Both the position numbers and the translations under genes were made by a program. DNA of 6,416 bases from Oscillospiraceae bacterium (GTDB lineage Bacteria; Bacillota; Clostridia; Oscillospirales; Ruminococcaceae). Shown piece by piece: positions 5,788 through 6,416 of the stretch. Under the pieces are notes generated by a model. It made no database searches and had not been told where the DNA came from. It saw only the letters and a program-made list of their open reading frames with translations. Position 1 is the first letter of the stretch, and each line of letters begins with the position of its first letter. The stretch is taken from positions 1-6,416 of the forward strand of contig JAGPHI010000057.1 of the NCBI GenBank assembly GCA_018055565.1, in the 5' to 3' direction.

Positions 5788-6416
5788 TCAAGATTCGGCT
5801 GCGGTTAATCTCCATTCCAGCTTGCTTTCAGCCGATAAACCACACTGTGTTAAATCCAGCGCCACGCGCTCCATCTCGGGCGGGCGTAGCTGGCGATAGG
5901 TTTTTTTTGCGATGATTTTGCCGTTTGCCAGCACGGTTAAACAGGTTTTTTCGCGCTCTTCCCTTGCGCGGAAATAAAAAATGGTTTCTTTTGTCAGTGT
6001 TTGTATGTCTACACGCTGCGGCACAAGGGTAAGAAATGCGCCGTCGCATTGCACCTCGGCCAGTGTGCGTTTTGCGCTTTGTGCTTCGGCGCTGCCTTGT
6101 GCAAAGGCGGCTTTTGCAGCCGCCGCGCCCGCGGCCTCCCCGCTTTCCGACACATAATCCACAAGGTCATTCACATGCAGCGCATTGCCGCACACAAAGA
6201 TATTATTGCACAAGGTCATGGCGTTTTGATCCACAATTGGCCCTTTTGTGTGCGCATCCAGCGGCACATCCAGCGCACACGCCAATTCGTTTTCAGGGAT
6301 CAGCCCCACCGATAAAATCAGCGCGTCACACTCCACACGCTCTTCGGTGCCCATAATGGGGCGCATCGCATCGTCCACCTTGCAAATCTCCACGGCTTCT
6401 ACGCGCTGTGCGCCAA
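5788..6416 (-). CDS. NAD(P)/FAD-dependent oxidoreductase, C-terminal part (5' end outside window)
   Basis: The last 208 residues of a two-dinucleotide-binding flavoprotein; the frame runs off the right edge, and the GTG at 6393 is internal because coding sequence (GAQRVEAV) continues before it. Seen here are the end of the NAD(P)-binding domain (CDALILSVGLIPENELA), the second FAD-binding motif (FVCGNALHVNDLVDYVSESGEAAG), and a C-terminal extension of about 120 residues without a clear motif. This is the oxidoreductase type that accompanies DUF1667 proteins, often in clusters with a GlpA-like glycerol-3-phosphate dehydrogenase and a kinase. It probably moves electrons between a substrate dehydrogenase, the iron-sulfur partner and NAD(P) or a quinone-free acceptor (inference). 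The stop codon is 30 nt before the DUF1667 gene. The upstream genes and the operon promoter are outside the window. Confidence 0.92.
   Translation of the reverse strand, partial: GAQRVEAVEICKVDDAMRPIMGTEERVECDALILSVGLIPENELACALDVPLDAHTKGPIVDQNAMTLCNNIFVCGNALHVNDLVDYVSESGEAAGAAAAKAAFAQGSAEAQSAKRTLAEVQCDGAFLTLVPQRVDIQTLTKETIFYFRAREEREKTCLTVLANGKIIAKKTYRQLRPPEMERVALDLTQCGLSAESKLEWRLTAAES

Overview
The window reads as chromosomal DNA of an anaerobic Bacillota member, most likely a Clostridia-class (gut-type) bacterium. This is inferred from three things: strong AGGAGG-type ribosome binding sites before nearly every gene; the gene families present (a DUF1667 iron-sulfur protein beside a GlpB-like FAD oxidoreductase, an AGPS-like FAD enzyme, a FapA/DUF342 protein); and a classical U-tract terminator. 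No rRNA, tRNA, CRISPR array, transposase or phage gene was seen. All five supported genes lie on the minus strand, so the window is read from high to low coordinates.

Right-hand operon (6416 down to 3581). It holds the 3' part of an NAD(P)/FAD-dependent oxidoreductase that runs off the right edge, a 113-residue DUF1667 protein with a CxxCxxxC...C cluster, and a 577-residue FAD-binding oxidase of the alkyldihydroxyacetonephosphate synthase (AGPS) family. The genes are spaced 30 and 17 nt apart and end at a perfect 13-bp hairpin followed by a T tract on the minus strand. The first two resemble the electron-transfer part of an anaerobic glycerol-3-phosphate dehydrogenase-like system. The third is a VAO-type flavoenzyme that keeps the AGPS HHH motif. 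Together they look like a redox module acting on glycerol-3-phosphate, DHAP or a 2-hydroxyacid-type substrate; the actual substrate cannot be read from sequence.

Middle intergenic region (3413-3664). It contains the terminator, an A/T-rich palindrome overlapping it, a convincing sigma-70/A-type promoter (TTGCAA, 17 bp, TATGAT with extended -10) and an inverted repeat in the predicted 5' leader of the next operon.

Left-hand operon (3412 down to 333). A FapA/DUF342 beta-helix protein is followed, 20 nt later, by a single-pass membrane GGDEF-EAL protein. Both signature regions of the latter are degenerate: GGDEF reads AFNHM, and the EAL domain has lost the general-base Glu and the second Asp of the DDFG loop. 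It is probably a c-di-GMP sensor or scaffold rather than an enzyme. No flagellar gene is in view.

Left end (1-332). No convincing gene. On the minus strand this holds a stacked stem-loop directly after the GGDEF-EAL stop codon, a second 13-bp hairpin, a set of crossing inverted repeats, and at the very edge a TTGACA box next to an A/T-rich palindrome that may begin the promoter of a gene outside the window.
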